A DNA stretch of 64,000 bases from Adiantum capillus-veneris. Taxonomy: Eukaryota > Streptophyta > Polypodiopsida > Polypodiales > Pteridaceae. Shown in pieces: positions 11,039 through 21,239 of this stretch (positions within the stretch are counted from its first letter, which is position 1; the number at the start of each line of letters is the position of its first letter). The position numbers and the translations under genes are program-made. The stretch lies in the NCBI GenBank assembly GCA_014529385.2, contig CM043943.1:98142855-98206854 (forward strand). Direction: 5' to 3'. The notes beneath the pieces are model-generated. The model saw only the letters and a list, made by a program, of their open reading frames with translations, made no database searches and was not told where the DNA came from.

Positions 11039-11405
11039 CCTGCTCCAGAGCTAGTTTGGGTACCAAAGAAAGAACGATTTGTTCCACCTAGCTCAGGAAC
11101 AGGGAAATCAAATGAAGCTTCTTGCTCTTCAATTAGTTCTTATATGGAAATAAAAGCTTCGACACAACCTCCACCTACCATTGTACATATCCATACAAGC
11201 AAGAAAGATTTTGCACCTCCCGTTGTAAGTTCATCACCTACAACAATGTTGCAAATAAAATCATGGGAGAGTACATTACGACCCTTGCAACTAGATGAAA
11301 CGCATAGGGCGACCGAAAACTATTGGTTAAAGCCTTCACCCATAACAACTTGGAACAATTGGTTTCAAAAGGTGACGACATCATTCCAAAAGGTATGATC
11401 TACCC

Positions 11406-11419
11406 AAGGAAGGGGGGAG
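11406..11419 (+). other. Gypsy-0 polypurine tract
   Basis: The purine run aaggaaggggggag directly precedes the TG of the LTR at 11420. Confidence 0.75.
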
Positions 11420-11645
11420 TGTTTGCTGACATCCATCATTCACTTGCTTCCCTCTCAACCTTTCTCCCTGACCTCTTAAACTCCAATCTTAGGGAATGTA
11501 TATATAAAGCCTTATACTCACAAAAACAAGATAAAAAAGTAAAAGAGCAAGATCCATAACACAAAATCATAAAAACACATTATGCACAAGAACACGACTC
11601 TTGTAATAATTGCACTCTAACCATCATCTATTTGTGTGTACACAT
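11420..11645 (+). repeat. Gypsy-0 3' LTR (right end uncertain)
   Basis: Begins TGTTTGCTG after the purine tract and contains a TATA-like element at about 11500-11510 (gtatatataaagcc). I place the end at tgtacaca (11645) on weak grounds. No second copy is in the window for comparison. Confidence 0.55.
11499..11511 (+). promoter_or_regulatory. TATA box in the Gypsy-0 LTR
   Basis: The sequence tatatataaag lies about 80 bp inside the LTR, where a U3 promoter would be expected. Confidence 0.5.
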
Positions 11646-12068
11646 ATGGCTAGTACACTAGAGTCATCCACTCCTGCCTTGGGTGAGAGGTACCCTCGTT
11701 ACTTTTCACAAATGTTTTACATGGTCTTTCCAGTGCTTGCATGTGAATGGGATTTGGTAGGTACGCTAGCATGTGAGAGGAATTTCGAGGAGTTAGAATG
11801 GCTGATACGTCTCTTGACCACGACCGATCCATACTTAGTAGAGAGCGTTTCTTCCATTGCACAAGCCTACCCTTTTGACCAAGATGACTATAGGCGTCTA
11901 GTGACCTTCTTAGTAAACATGGGTACCTATGATGAAGAAGAAGATTTACATGACTACACGGATGGCACATATGGACTCATGGATGATGACTTTGTTTATC
12001 TCGACGACAAGGATAGGGGTTTAGCCTTAGGATTTCCCCGCAATCTCTACAATATCCTATTCCCTTGA
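11646..12068 (+). CDS. Hypothetical acidic protein ORF, about 140 codons
   Basis: An uninterrupted ORF from the ATG at 11646 (MASTLESS) to TGA at 12066-12068. The frame opens upstream at 11610, but the preferred start falls just at the presumed LTR end. The product is acidic, with WDLVGTLACERNFEELEWLI and a DEEEDLHDYTDG run near the C-terminus. It has no membrane segment or motif I recognise. It lies between the Gypsy-0 LTR and a second polypurine tract at 13421, so it may belong to the 3' region of another gypsy element. It could also be a chance ORF, but its length and composition argue mildly for a real gene. Confidence 0.4.
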   Translation: MASTLESSTPALGERYPRYFSQMFYMVFPVLACEWDLVGTLACERNFEELEWLIRLLTTTDPYLVESVSSIAQAYPFDQDDYRRLVTFLVNMGTYDEEEDLHDYTDGTYGLMDDDFVYLDDKDRGLALGFPRNLYNILFP

Positions 12069-13420
12069 CTCTCTAGGGAGAGTGAAAATAATTAGGTTAG
12101 GGTTCTTATGTTTTTTTGTCATGTTCAATAAGTGTTGGTACCTTTTCCCACTGATGTGTCTCCTAGAGGTATTCTTTGTGTTTCCTAGTGTGTATAGGAG
12201 CGTGTTGTTGTTGTTAGGATTTGGACCTTCATGGAATCTTTATCTCGACTCACTCTTAAAATCAAGTGGAATTATCAACACAAACAGGTGTTTTTGTCCA
12301 TTAGCATTGCCCCTTATCTTTTTTGCATCCATGTTTGTCTGCTTTGATTGTGATTGGTACCTTTGTTTAGTATCAAACATTAAATTCAATGTAATTTTTG
12401 TCTTAATCACTTGTCTAGGTTTAAAAATCAAGCAGTCCGACTAAGCTAGTTTGACCAAGCTAGGCATTAGAGATCTTCTCTTAATACCATGGGGAATGCC
12501 TTCCTAATAATTAATGGTTACTTAGGTTCTTAATCCGATTTAGGCAACATTGTGTGAAATGTACTAGGGCTTTCTAGTGGGCTTAGTCCCTATTGACCTT
12601 TAGCTTAAATATTATAAAGGGAGTTTACTAGTGTGATGAGCCTGGGGAGGTGTAACAGTGTTATATGACCCCCCAAAGTTACAAAATTAAAACGAACAAA
12701 CAAAAAAATACATAAAAATCAAAATGCCACAATGTAAAATCTTAAGCTAGAAGAGAAATCTTAGCTTGATGTGGTACTTCACTCACATGTATCGCCTATG
12801 GTACTAGAGCCCTAGAGGTTCTCAGTGTGGGCGTTTTTCCTTGAAAAGCAAAAAACCCAAGGCATACAAAATAAACACACACATCAAAATGGAATCACTG
12901 TGAAAAGACTTTGGGGGGTCAAAGAAAAAGTAATCATTCAGGCGATGATTTCGTGAGAAATTCCTTTTATCGTAGCTTAACTACAAGGTCTTCTAGGTAT
13001 AGCCTCTAGTCAGCCCTCGAACATGAAATACTTGGCTCTCGCGATTAAACAACTTAGTTGACTAGAGAAAATTAAAAAGCTTACCCATGGTATTAATAGT
13101 CGATCTTTAGTGCCTTTTGACCGTTGAATTAGCGACCCCAGACTTGTTTAATTTTTTACCTTTATAGCTGTTTATGCGTTTGATTATATTGCAATTTAAT
13201 GTTTATTATTGCTGAAAAATTGTTTAAAATTCTGTTACCAATCAAATTGTCTGCCTACAACTGCATATGCTTTTTAATTGCTCATGAGAATGCAAATACT
13301 GTGCCAATGTTGTTTGATTTTGTAGTGATTGAAGGAGGCTAAGGACATTCATCTCAAAAGCTCTTCCACATCGACAAACATGCTTCAACTCAATAGCTTC
13401 CGAGGATGGAATCTACATCA
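12069..13420. other. Noncoding stretch between the hypothetical ORF and the next polypurine tract
   Basis: AT-rich, with no supported gene. Contains short self-complementary pieces, for example around 12750-12775, and a weak inverted similarity between 12461-12498 and 13083-13120 (shared ttaataccatggg). Most likely the untranslated 3' region of a gypsy element. Confidence 0.5.
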
Positions 13421-13745
13421 AGAAGGGGGGCATGTTAACCCTCACGGCTCACGGACACCCTATCACCTATGACGGATGTTGTAACCTACGACAGACGTTG
13501 TATTATTTACTTGGTAGAGTCAGGTACCGGGCTTGTCGGTCCAATAGGAAAAGGGTAAGAGTGATCGGATGAGAGGCGCACTCTAATTAGAACATTCAAG
13601 GGATTAGTTGGCTAAGCATGGGCGCCCAAGTGTGAATGGGGAGAGCTCATATAAAAGTCAACTAAACCTAGAATTCACTCATTCTCTCATTTGTGTAATT
13701 GAAGAGTGCTCTTGCTCCATCTCCATCTTCTTCTTCTTCATCTCC

Positions 13746-13792
<47 letters not shown>

Positions 13793-13980
13793 CGTGAGAG
13801 AGAGAGAGGGAGAGAGAGGGAGAGAGAGAGAGACTGTGTGTGATCGAGCATTGCGACGACGGCACGACGACGATGAAGCGGTTGAGCGCGGCATAGCGGC
13901 GTCTCCTTCTTCTTCGCGGCGAGGAATCCTCCACAACAGCAAGCATAGAGCGGTGAGTGACACACCATCGCCATCTTTGA
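13421..13980 (+). repeat. Second gypsy 3' end: polypurine tract and LTR (right end unresolved)
   Basis: The run agaagggggg (13421-13430) precedes TGTTAACCC at 13433, a typical purine tract and LTR start. A TATA-like catataaaag at about 13648-13657 would be the U3 promoter. The sequence continues through GT and GA microsatellites to where Copia-2 integrase begins near 13990. No partner LTR is in the window, so the end is approximate. Confidence 0.55.
13747..13834. repeat. Compound microsatellite (TG)n then (GA)n
   Basis: About 20 TG units at 13747-13788, followed by interrupted GA/GGGA units to about 13834, inside the LTR-like sequence. Confidence 0.95.
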
Positions 13981-13989
13981 GCTTACTAG

Positions 13990-15350
13990 TTTAGGCTTGT
14001 TGTGTGCTTGGAGCCATTTGTGGCTCGCACACAATGTATCGGCAAGTTCCTTGCATTGACAAGTGCGACATACGCGCACAACTCCTCCCCTCGATCGAAA
14101 CGGAGGGTGCCGATAGTACATTTCGAGACATTTTCAGCCATAGCCAGAAATTGTTTGAAGCATATAAAAACTTCGGACTTTGCTTTAAGAGGAAATACCC
14201 ATGCATGCCTGGAGTAATCATCAATAAAAGTCACGAAGTACAGGTAATTGCCCAAGGACGGAGTTTGCATGGGCCCACAAATATCACTATGCACAAGCTG
14301 CAATCTACATGTGGCCCTAACTGAACCATCCTTTGGAACTTAGAACACTGCATTTTACCCAACATACAACCTTCACAAACATGTTTGACAGGTGCTTCAA
14401 GAGGCGGCAAAGAAGCAACCATATCAAATTTCTGCAAACCCAACAAACTAGCAAAATTCAGATGACCAAAACGTGCATGCCAAAGTTTTGCATCTGAAAT
14501 AGCCCTTGAATCTGCAACAACATTTGCAAAATTTTGTCCACACTTGTCATACAAAGTGAGCTTATACAAACCACGACACAAAAGGCCAGATGCAACAATT
14601 TTATCACCAAAACTGAGATCATGAACTGTACATCTGTCATCCACAAATTTGACTACAAGTCCAAGTCTAGCAAGTGCAGATACAGACAAGAGATTCTTCT
14701 CGATCCCAGGTACATAAAGTGCATCAACAAGTGTGAAATAAATGCCATTAGTAGCAGTAAGCACAATCTTTCCAACTCCCTGAACTGGATAAGAGGCATT
14801 GTTGGCACAAGTGATTGAATTCCCATGAGGGACAGACTCGAGAGAGGTAAACAATTCACGATGTGAGGTAATGTGCTTTGTAGCACCACTGTCGAAATAC
14901 CACACATGTGAATCTGTAGCAAACTGACAAGCATGCATCATGGACATCAGGATTGTAAGTGCACTTTGCGCTAAAAGCCCATTCTGCATCAACATCAACA
15001 TCATAGTCTCCTTCACAGAAGACTCAACAATGGCTGCATTTGTAGTGGAACCACCCTCTTTCTTCTCAGCCTCTTTGGCCTTCAACTTAGGACACGACTT
15101 GATCAAGTGATCATTAGATTTACAATAATGGCAACGCATCTTCTTTTTGCCCTTATCACCATAATTTCCAGACAAAGTTTCCACTCGTAGTAGAACTGTA
15201 AGAAGTGGCTGCATTGCTGTTACCACCCTTTCTTTGAGAAGCAATAAAAGCATGTTCAACTGCACGTTGTCTAGTCCTGTTTTTTCTGGAAAGTGACTCT
15301 TGCAACAGCAATGTGCATAATGCATCAAACTTGACAACTTCTGAGTTTCC
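13990..15350 (-). pseudogene. Copia-2 zinc knuckle, protease and integrase (frameshifted, truncated)
   Basis: From 15337 downward: a gag tail, CCHC knuckle CHYCKSNDHLIKSCP (about 15110-15140), protease WYFDSGATKHITS (about 14880-14910), and integrase HHCC with LWHARFGHLNF then CEGCMLGKM (about 14360-14490). After a frameshift near 14300 the integrase core follows with VHSDICGPM, FIDDYSRHAWV and a degenerate DRGEE in place of the usual DxGGE. The expected QQNGVAER region is not recognisable and the gene ends near 13990. The missing half of pol means no RT. Confidence 0.87.
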
Positions 15351-16003
15351 TTAGGTCATAAGTCTCCAAGTACTAGCAAAAGTCTGATAGGAATCTGGTA
15401 AGGCATCAAGAACAGTCTGCACTAGGGAACTGTCTGAAATGACTTCACCTGCAGAAACGAGTTGCTCATTGATATCCTTGACACTAGCAAGAAAAGTGTC
15501 CATATCATCTTCCTCGTGCATAATCTTTGACTCCAACTCTTTACGCAGTAAATCTTTGACTCCAACTCGTGCATAATCTTTGACTCCAACTCTTTACGCA
15601 GCAAAGCAATTTTAGCCTCATTGCGACTTGCATAAAGACCAGCCAAAATATCCCAAGCCTGTTTTGCAGATTTTGCTGAACGGATGTGAGGAACAATGGT
15701 GCGCTTCACAGACAACACAATCAATGCATGAGCTTGTGCATCCTTAACATCCCAACGAGCTTGTTCTGCCGTAGGCAAAACAACTCTAACAGCAGAAATC
15801 CTTCCAGCAAGACCTGCAGCATCCTCAACATTGCCTACATCCTCACAACTAGGACGTACATCAATGCCTTGCACAATGTTCCAGACGCCCTTTGACACAA
15901 GAACATGTTTCATCATATAAGCCCACATAGGGTAGTTATCCCCGTCCAACCTGTCCTCAGTAGCAAACATCTTGAACACATCTGTGTTGTTGTTGTCAGC
16001 CAT
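15351..16003 (-). pseudogene. Copia-2 gag N-terminal region with internal duplication
   Basis: The start at 16003 (MADNNNTDVFKMFA) is followed by the copia gag motif LDGDNYPMWAYMMKHVL and a UBN2-like helical domain (SAKQAWDILAGLY). A 54-bp tandem duplication at about 15514-15600 repeats the KELESKIMH segment and throws the frame. The normal continuation is readable in another frame at 15351-15536. Gag forms the particle shell. This copy is broken. Confidence 0.85.
15514..15610. repeat. 54-bp tandem duplication inside Copia-2 gag
   Basis: Two near-identical units, each containing tcgtgcataatctttgactc and the following bases. The second ends in gcagcaaagc. Confidence 0.85.
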
Positions 16004-16349
16004 GGTAAATGTTGCACCTGATGTGAGAACTACTCGAAAATAGGAGAAACGGAGCGAGAACAACACGTGCTATATAGCACCAAACCGTAGGAGACTATGA
16101 GGCACCTGTTATGCAAAAAACGGCACTGACAAAAACTTTGCACAAAATGACGAAATAGCCTGTGCAGCACTGCTTGTAGTGAAAACCGATGCCGAAATGA
16201 GCCCGGATAAAAAATCTGAGCAGACCAAGCTCTACGAGCTTACTCGAAATATTTGTTGACCTGCGAATGCTTGCCAAAGCTCACTGAAATCAGAGAAAGT
16301 GAGCAGGCGTGTGCTTCTGGCGACTAATAAGCCCGGGAGGACGCAACCT

Positions 16350-16361
16350 GCTCTCATACCA
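16350..16361 (-). other. Copia-2 primer-binding site
   Basis: The minus strand reads TGGTATGAGAGC, one base different from the initiator-Met type seen in Copia-1, two bases inside the LTR. Confidence 0.85.
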
Positions 16362-16363
16362 AT

Positions 16364-16590
16364 TGTTGGAATTAGGGTTGCAGAGAAACGCACACATCTT
16401 GGAGAAGATGAAAGAAGCTCATGGCACACAATAGAGAGTGTGTTACTTAGTGTGCAATGGAAAGATAGATAGCCCTGGAGTGATGGGCGTATATACAATG
16501 CTCGGGGGAAAAAACCTCCTAAAGAGGGAAAAAATGCCTCGGCAGTCCTAGTGTGTTCACACACATCACTACCACATGTATATGGTAACA
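16364..16590 (-). repeat. Copia-2 5' LTR
   Basis: Runs from tgttggaatt to ggtaaca on the plus strand, giving TG and CA ends on both strands. A TATA-like gtatatac lies near 16489-16496. The right edge is inferred from the termini only. Confidence 0.7.
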
Positions 16591-19500
16591 CTATGGAGTA
16601 GCTTCATCACCTATAAATACCTTGGAAGGTGAGTCTTGATGCTCACTTGGCATTGTGTTCCGTAACTGCGATTGTGCGTTCAATTCTGGTTTGCTGTGGT
16701 GTCCTCATCATGTGGAAAAAAACTGATAAAGTGGTGATGGATTCGTCGTCATCAAGTCTACAGGTTATTTGATGTTCTCTTGATGTTCAAGCATAGTCGT
16801 GAGCTGGACTATTTTTTGCAAATATAAGGATGGAAAGTCTAATGGTTGAAATGCAGTAAGAAAAAAGCCGTTTAATGACTGTTTTTTTCGATTAGAGTTA
16901 TGGGAAATATGCTTAAATTTGATATTATTCAAGAAATTTGGGAACTGTAACTTGAATTTTGGCTGCCAGATCTCGTGATGATAAATGGTTTGACCAAGAT
17001 TGGGAAAATTTTGCTGATTTTTTCCGTGCATAATGGGGTATCTATTAAAAGGCCTGAAACTTGAAAATAGATTTTTTAGGCGTATTACGTACAGTGGGCT
17101 TATTGCCTATTTTGGTTTGGTTACCATAGTTTGGACGTCCTAAACTTAGCTATTTTGATTGTACCATTTACCTACTATCTTCGGACAAAAGCATAGCAGT
17201 ATTATAGCTTACTTGCATATTGTTTTGAAGAAAAATGTGAAATGTTTCTCCAAGCTTACTATGAAGACTATCAATGAAATACTGATTGTATAATCTTATT
17301 ATATGTGTAGAACCTTGTCACTGAACCGTAGGACCTGGTTTGCTTCATCTCCTGGTCTACTGGGTAATTATGGTTTCGGCTACCTGTAGGCTTTAAAAAC
17401 ATTACAAACGGAAAGATTTGGCAATAAGGAAGAAGCTTGAAATTGATAGTTTGTTAATTAGACTGATATTTTATAAAAAATAACTCCTCTGTTCTGAGGT
17501 TGTGATTCCAGCTGGTTGTTTTGGGACTTTTTTTTTATGCTAAGAGATGCCAAATCTCAAAACTAATTCACCTGTTGGTTAATGTGGGACAACCGGATTT
17601 GGGAAACTTAGTTGGAAGGTTATGAACATTTGAATAGTAGGAGTCGATTAAAAACGAAAATAAGAATGTTGTCTTGCCTGCTGATGTTTGGTACCAGATT
17701 GATCACCCCTCAAAGGGTATAACTTGTTGATAACTGATGCATCCTGTTTTTTTTAAAAAAATGTTGAGTCTCCAGCTTTAAAAACCTTAACATGAATGTT
17801 TCTTAAAATTACCGTTACTTACTGTATCTGTACATAATGGAATGACTCCACACTTGCATAATGATATACGGAAGAATGTCCCCAACATAATATGTAAACT
17901 GTAATGTAAGACAAATGATATATTACTTACTCGAGAGTAAGTGCTGGTCCGTTTTTACTTAGCTTGTACTGGTCTCTGTCACCTGTTTTTAGCTGATTGC
18001 CTATGCCCTGGTTGTAGACCTTCCATTGGACTACACTTGGTGAGCAAAACTTTGGCACTTCGGATAAGAGTTGTTGTTGGTCTTGTTTCTTTAGCTGGTA
18101 CTGACTGTGCAAGCTGTTGCCTTTTAAATAACCTTCCCTAGCGTGCATGACTTCGGAAAATGGAAAGGCTAGATTACTATGATAAAAGCAATTGATTATT
18201 TATCCGTTTTCTTACTCTTTCTTTAAAAATGTGTAAGCCTGCCCTGGTTGGGTATATATTAGATGGAAATCGGTGGTTATAAGTATACTTTGAGACTATG
18301 TGTGATACTGGCTTTTTGAAGAATATGTCGATTATGGCATAATATGAGACTCAAATGAGGATAGGACTTTTGGTTTGGTTTTTGTAAAAAAAGTTAACTA
18401 AATCAATATATATTAGCTTTGAGAGGAGGCTCACTCTCCTGGAGAGAAAAAAAAGGGGAATTCTTAGTATAACTCTAATTTAAAAAAAAGAAATTTACAT
18501 ATTAAAGAACGGTTTGTTTTGTCATTGTGACATGGATAACAACTGGGATGCCCAGCATCACCTTTGTACAGCCACGTGCTAACGAACTGTTTTCTTGTGG
18601 CTATGGATGTAGGTGAGGGCTACCTTCTTTGATAAAAACATTCTGTTCTTTGTGGTAGGTGATTGGGGGCAGTTCGCTTACCTTGGAGCAACTTCACGCC
18701 AGAGTCTGGGATGACTATTTCCCAAGTTTTACTTGTTATCTTTACTACCTTGTACATAATTTATTTCAAATGCAAATAAATTATTTTACAAAACCATTGT
18801 ATTTTGCCTAGAATTATTGGTCTGTGAACTGGTATAGTTCGTTTGCGTATATATTTGTATATATTTAGAACTGCTACACACACACAATAGTATGTGTGGA
18901 GGAGCAAAAGTCATTTGCCCATTTGAAGGACTTCTTTGATTCCACTCAAAGATAAGGTATTAGCATGTGCAGATTGGGGCAATGGCCATTCATTTTAGCT
19001 TATGAGGAGGAGTTTCTTTAGTTTGAGGTAGGACTCCATGATATCCATCTTGACATCTATGCATTCCTACCCTCAGAAAATTGCTCATTTTGTGCATATT
19101 CACGCAACTAATGTACCATAGCTTCACCTTTTTTTGCTACTTACATGTCACTATTGCTAGCTAATAGATTTAGCCCAACGAGAAACTTTGATACTATCTT
19201 TGGCAATGGAATGCCAACTATATATTGGCACCCATTATGGGTGTACAAAGAATGCACATATGTGTTGCTCCCTTTTTGGGGAAGGAGGGTGCTAAAAAAA
19301 AAATGAATCTTTTTTTCGCAGGAACGTGTGGGTCAAATACTAGTTTTAAAGTGTTTCAAAGTATCTAAAATGCAAAAGTGAAGGGTTGTAAAGAATGAAA
19401 AGCTCCTTGCAATTGGGGAGTCAAAAACTTTTATATTATATTATTATGCATAAAGGAGTGGCCTATATGTAATGTGTCAGCTTTTGTGGAATTTTAGTTT

Positions 19501-21030
19501 ACTTCTTAAGTTTAAAATAATTTGTGATACACAACAAAAAAATTCAAAGTTTTAAACAAGGTGAAGAATCACGGTGGCCTGCTAAGGAAATGTAATGCAA
19601 AAGTAGATGAGAGTTGTGTTTGTAGGATTTATTTTCTCACAACAAATATTTTGAAAGGTTGTAGAGAGAGTATATTACAAAGGGAGTAATAGATATATGG
19701 CAAAATTTGATTAGTAGGTGTAGGTCAAGTTGTTTTAGTGGTAAACATGAAGAAGTTACTTGTTGACCGAATTTGGCTGAACTTAGTTTAGTTTCTTGTT
19801 TTTTGAGATAAATGTTATAGTGAACTATGTAAAGAAACCAATGTGATTATTTCAATATAAGTTGTGATTTTTAGAGTTAATATTGACATTTAAATGACAT
19901 CAAAGTATGATCAAATGACATTGATCATTGCATTATAGAAATATTTCCAAAGGAATGATGGACTTAAGTAATTTTGTGTGAAAAATTTAAGTTAACGATA
20001 ATAATATTTCATGAAGATGACACTAATTAACGACATTTTTTTTCTTGCAAAATTCTCTTAATCAAGTGTTGCATGTGACCTCCTTTGAAATTTATTTTAT
20101 CAACATTGGAAATGTTTAAACCTAATCCCTAATAATAATACATGCTACACTAAAGTAACAATGTGACATTTGCCTATTAAAACCAAAAGTTGAAAAAAAA
20201 TTCTCAATTTTGAAGAAATTCTTTTATTTAAGGACAATTTATAATTTTTTGTGAAAAAATTTACAATTTCTTTATGGTTTACAATTCTTTCATTCTTAGT
20301 TGTGAAGAAATTCTTTCATTTAAAGACAATTTATAAATTTTTAGTTGTAAATTGTCTTCAAATGAAAGAAAAATATACAAAAATATATATATATTTTGAA
20401 TAAAAAAGTTGCAAAGAAAGTCATTAGGTTCTTAAATGAAGGGGCCCATTGAAACTAACAAGGTGAAAGGTCACATTGGTATACTAAAACAATTTAATGA
20501 AATGGACATGTATGTGAGGCTCTTAAATTAAAAGATTTTTATCAAATTAAAACATAAAAAACAATTCAATTGATTGGCATATTAAATTTTTTAATGCAAT
20601 GGAGTCCATGCTCTTAAAGGAAAGGACTTTTTTACAAACTAAAAAAAAGAAAAGATGAAGAGGACGAAAAAGATTCTTAGTGACCCAATTTCAATGGTCC
20701 TCTTTAAAGAAATAGGTACACAAATGTCAATACCTTTCACAAAAACCTATAAACAATATTAAAAAACAAACAGATTGTACACGTCCTCCATCCGATCGAC
20801 TTGCATCCCGAGAGTCCACAATTTGCACAAAAAGTCCACCCACCCCACTGTGGCCTTTTACATGGCAAAAAATTATTGTGTTGAAACTTCAAATCATTTG
20901 TTGCACCCTCTCCAACAAAAAAACACAAAAATTTGAATACAGCTGTGTGACAGATCATAAGGCTCTTTGGGACACATGTCAAGGAGCAAAAATTGAATTA
21001 CCTTCATCCATATGGATACTAAGACCTTTT
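16591..21030. other. AT-rich stretch without recognisable genes or elements
   Basis: No TE coding, RNA gene or conserved motif found. A cctataaatacc box (16609-16620) followed by aaggtgagt, and a possible terminal exon at 18659-18811, hint at cellular gene sequence, but no gene model could be built. Poly-A/T runs and simple AT-rich text fill most of 19300-20700. Confidence 0.5.
18659..18811 (+). other. Possible 3' terminal exon of an unidentified cellular gene
   Basis: After a splice-acceptor-like ttctttgtggtag, an open frame of 50 codons runs to a TAG at 18809-18811. It begins VIGGSSLTLEQLHARVWDDY, a protein-like composition in an otherwise AT-rich stretch. An aaataaa lies near 18774. No homology can be assigned. 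It may be coincidence. Confidence 0.22.
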
Positions 21031-21035
21031 TAGAC

Positions 21036-21084
21036 ACACACACACACACACAGAGGAATACATATTATATATATAGACACACGC

Positions 21085-21169
<85 letters not shown>

Positions 21170-21235
21170 CGAGAGGGAGGGAGGGAGGGAGGGAGATAGA
21201 GAGAGATAGGGAGATTGATAGAGAGAGAGAGAGGG
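21036..21235. repeat. Compound microsatellite cluster
   Basis: Consecutive (AC)n at 21036-21053, (CATA)n at 21085-21107, (AT)n at 21107-21134, (AG)n at 21135-21168 and (GGGA)n at about 21175-21195, followed by further GA-rich sequence. Confidence 0.95.
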
Positions 21236-21239
21236 ATTA

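Larger units (their letters stand above)
9043..11398 (+). pseudogene. Integrase C-terminal module fused to a retropepsin-like domain and WVPK-repeat tail (Gypsy-0)
   Basis: The first 80 codons match a gypsy integrase C-terminus: VGDKVLMYG, a GKGPYRV element of the GPY/F kind, then GSKFKRYYDPLS as in OTA elements. A charged helical linker with many Lys, Glu and Gln follows. Near 9510-9740 lies a retropepsin-like domain with the catalytic triad LLDTGA, a flap-sized middle and INLGHTW at the position of the usual LLGRPW. A UGA at 9647-9649 interrupts it in frame. The tail has four WVPK or WIPK motifs (about 10000, 10110, 10170, 11055). The 751-bp insertion at 10280-11030 removes cleanly in frame at its 8-bp duplication. 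The frame closes at 11398, next to the polypurine tract. A protease after integrase is unusual, since gypsy protease normally precedes RT. Function unknown. Confidence 0.75.
9043..11645 (+). mobile_element. Gypsy-0: 3' part of a Ty3/gypsy element, 5' part outside the window
   Basis: Plus-strand gypsy sequence appears directly at the right edge of Copia-1, starting within the integrase C-terminal module, so the rest of the element lies left of the window. It holds a long ORF (9043-11398), a polypurine tract (about 11406-11419) and an LTR-like start at 11420 with a TATA box. The right end is uncertain. I place it at the CA at 11645 because an unrelated ORF follows, but the LTR could be longer. 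Confidence 0.75.
13990..16590 (-). mobile_element. Copia-2: truncated Ty1/copia element
   Basis: A minus-strand element with 5' LTR 16364-16590, priming site, gag, zinc knuckle, protease and integrase, ending in the integrase core near 13990. RT, RNase H and the 3' LTR are absent and gypsy LTR sequence starts directly there. Reading-frame shifts separate gag, protease-integrase and the integrase core, so the copy is dead. Confidence 0.88.

Noticed and set aside
12461-13120. Possible foldback element from the inverted ttaataccatggg similarity
   Set aside because: Only about 13 bp match well, with no target duplication or longer inverted repeat.
13668-14121. Several overlapping ORFs across the GT/GA microsatellite
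   Set aside because: Open only because simple repeats lack stops. The products are HTHT and SLSL runs.
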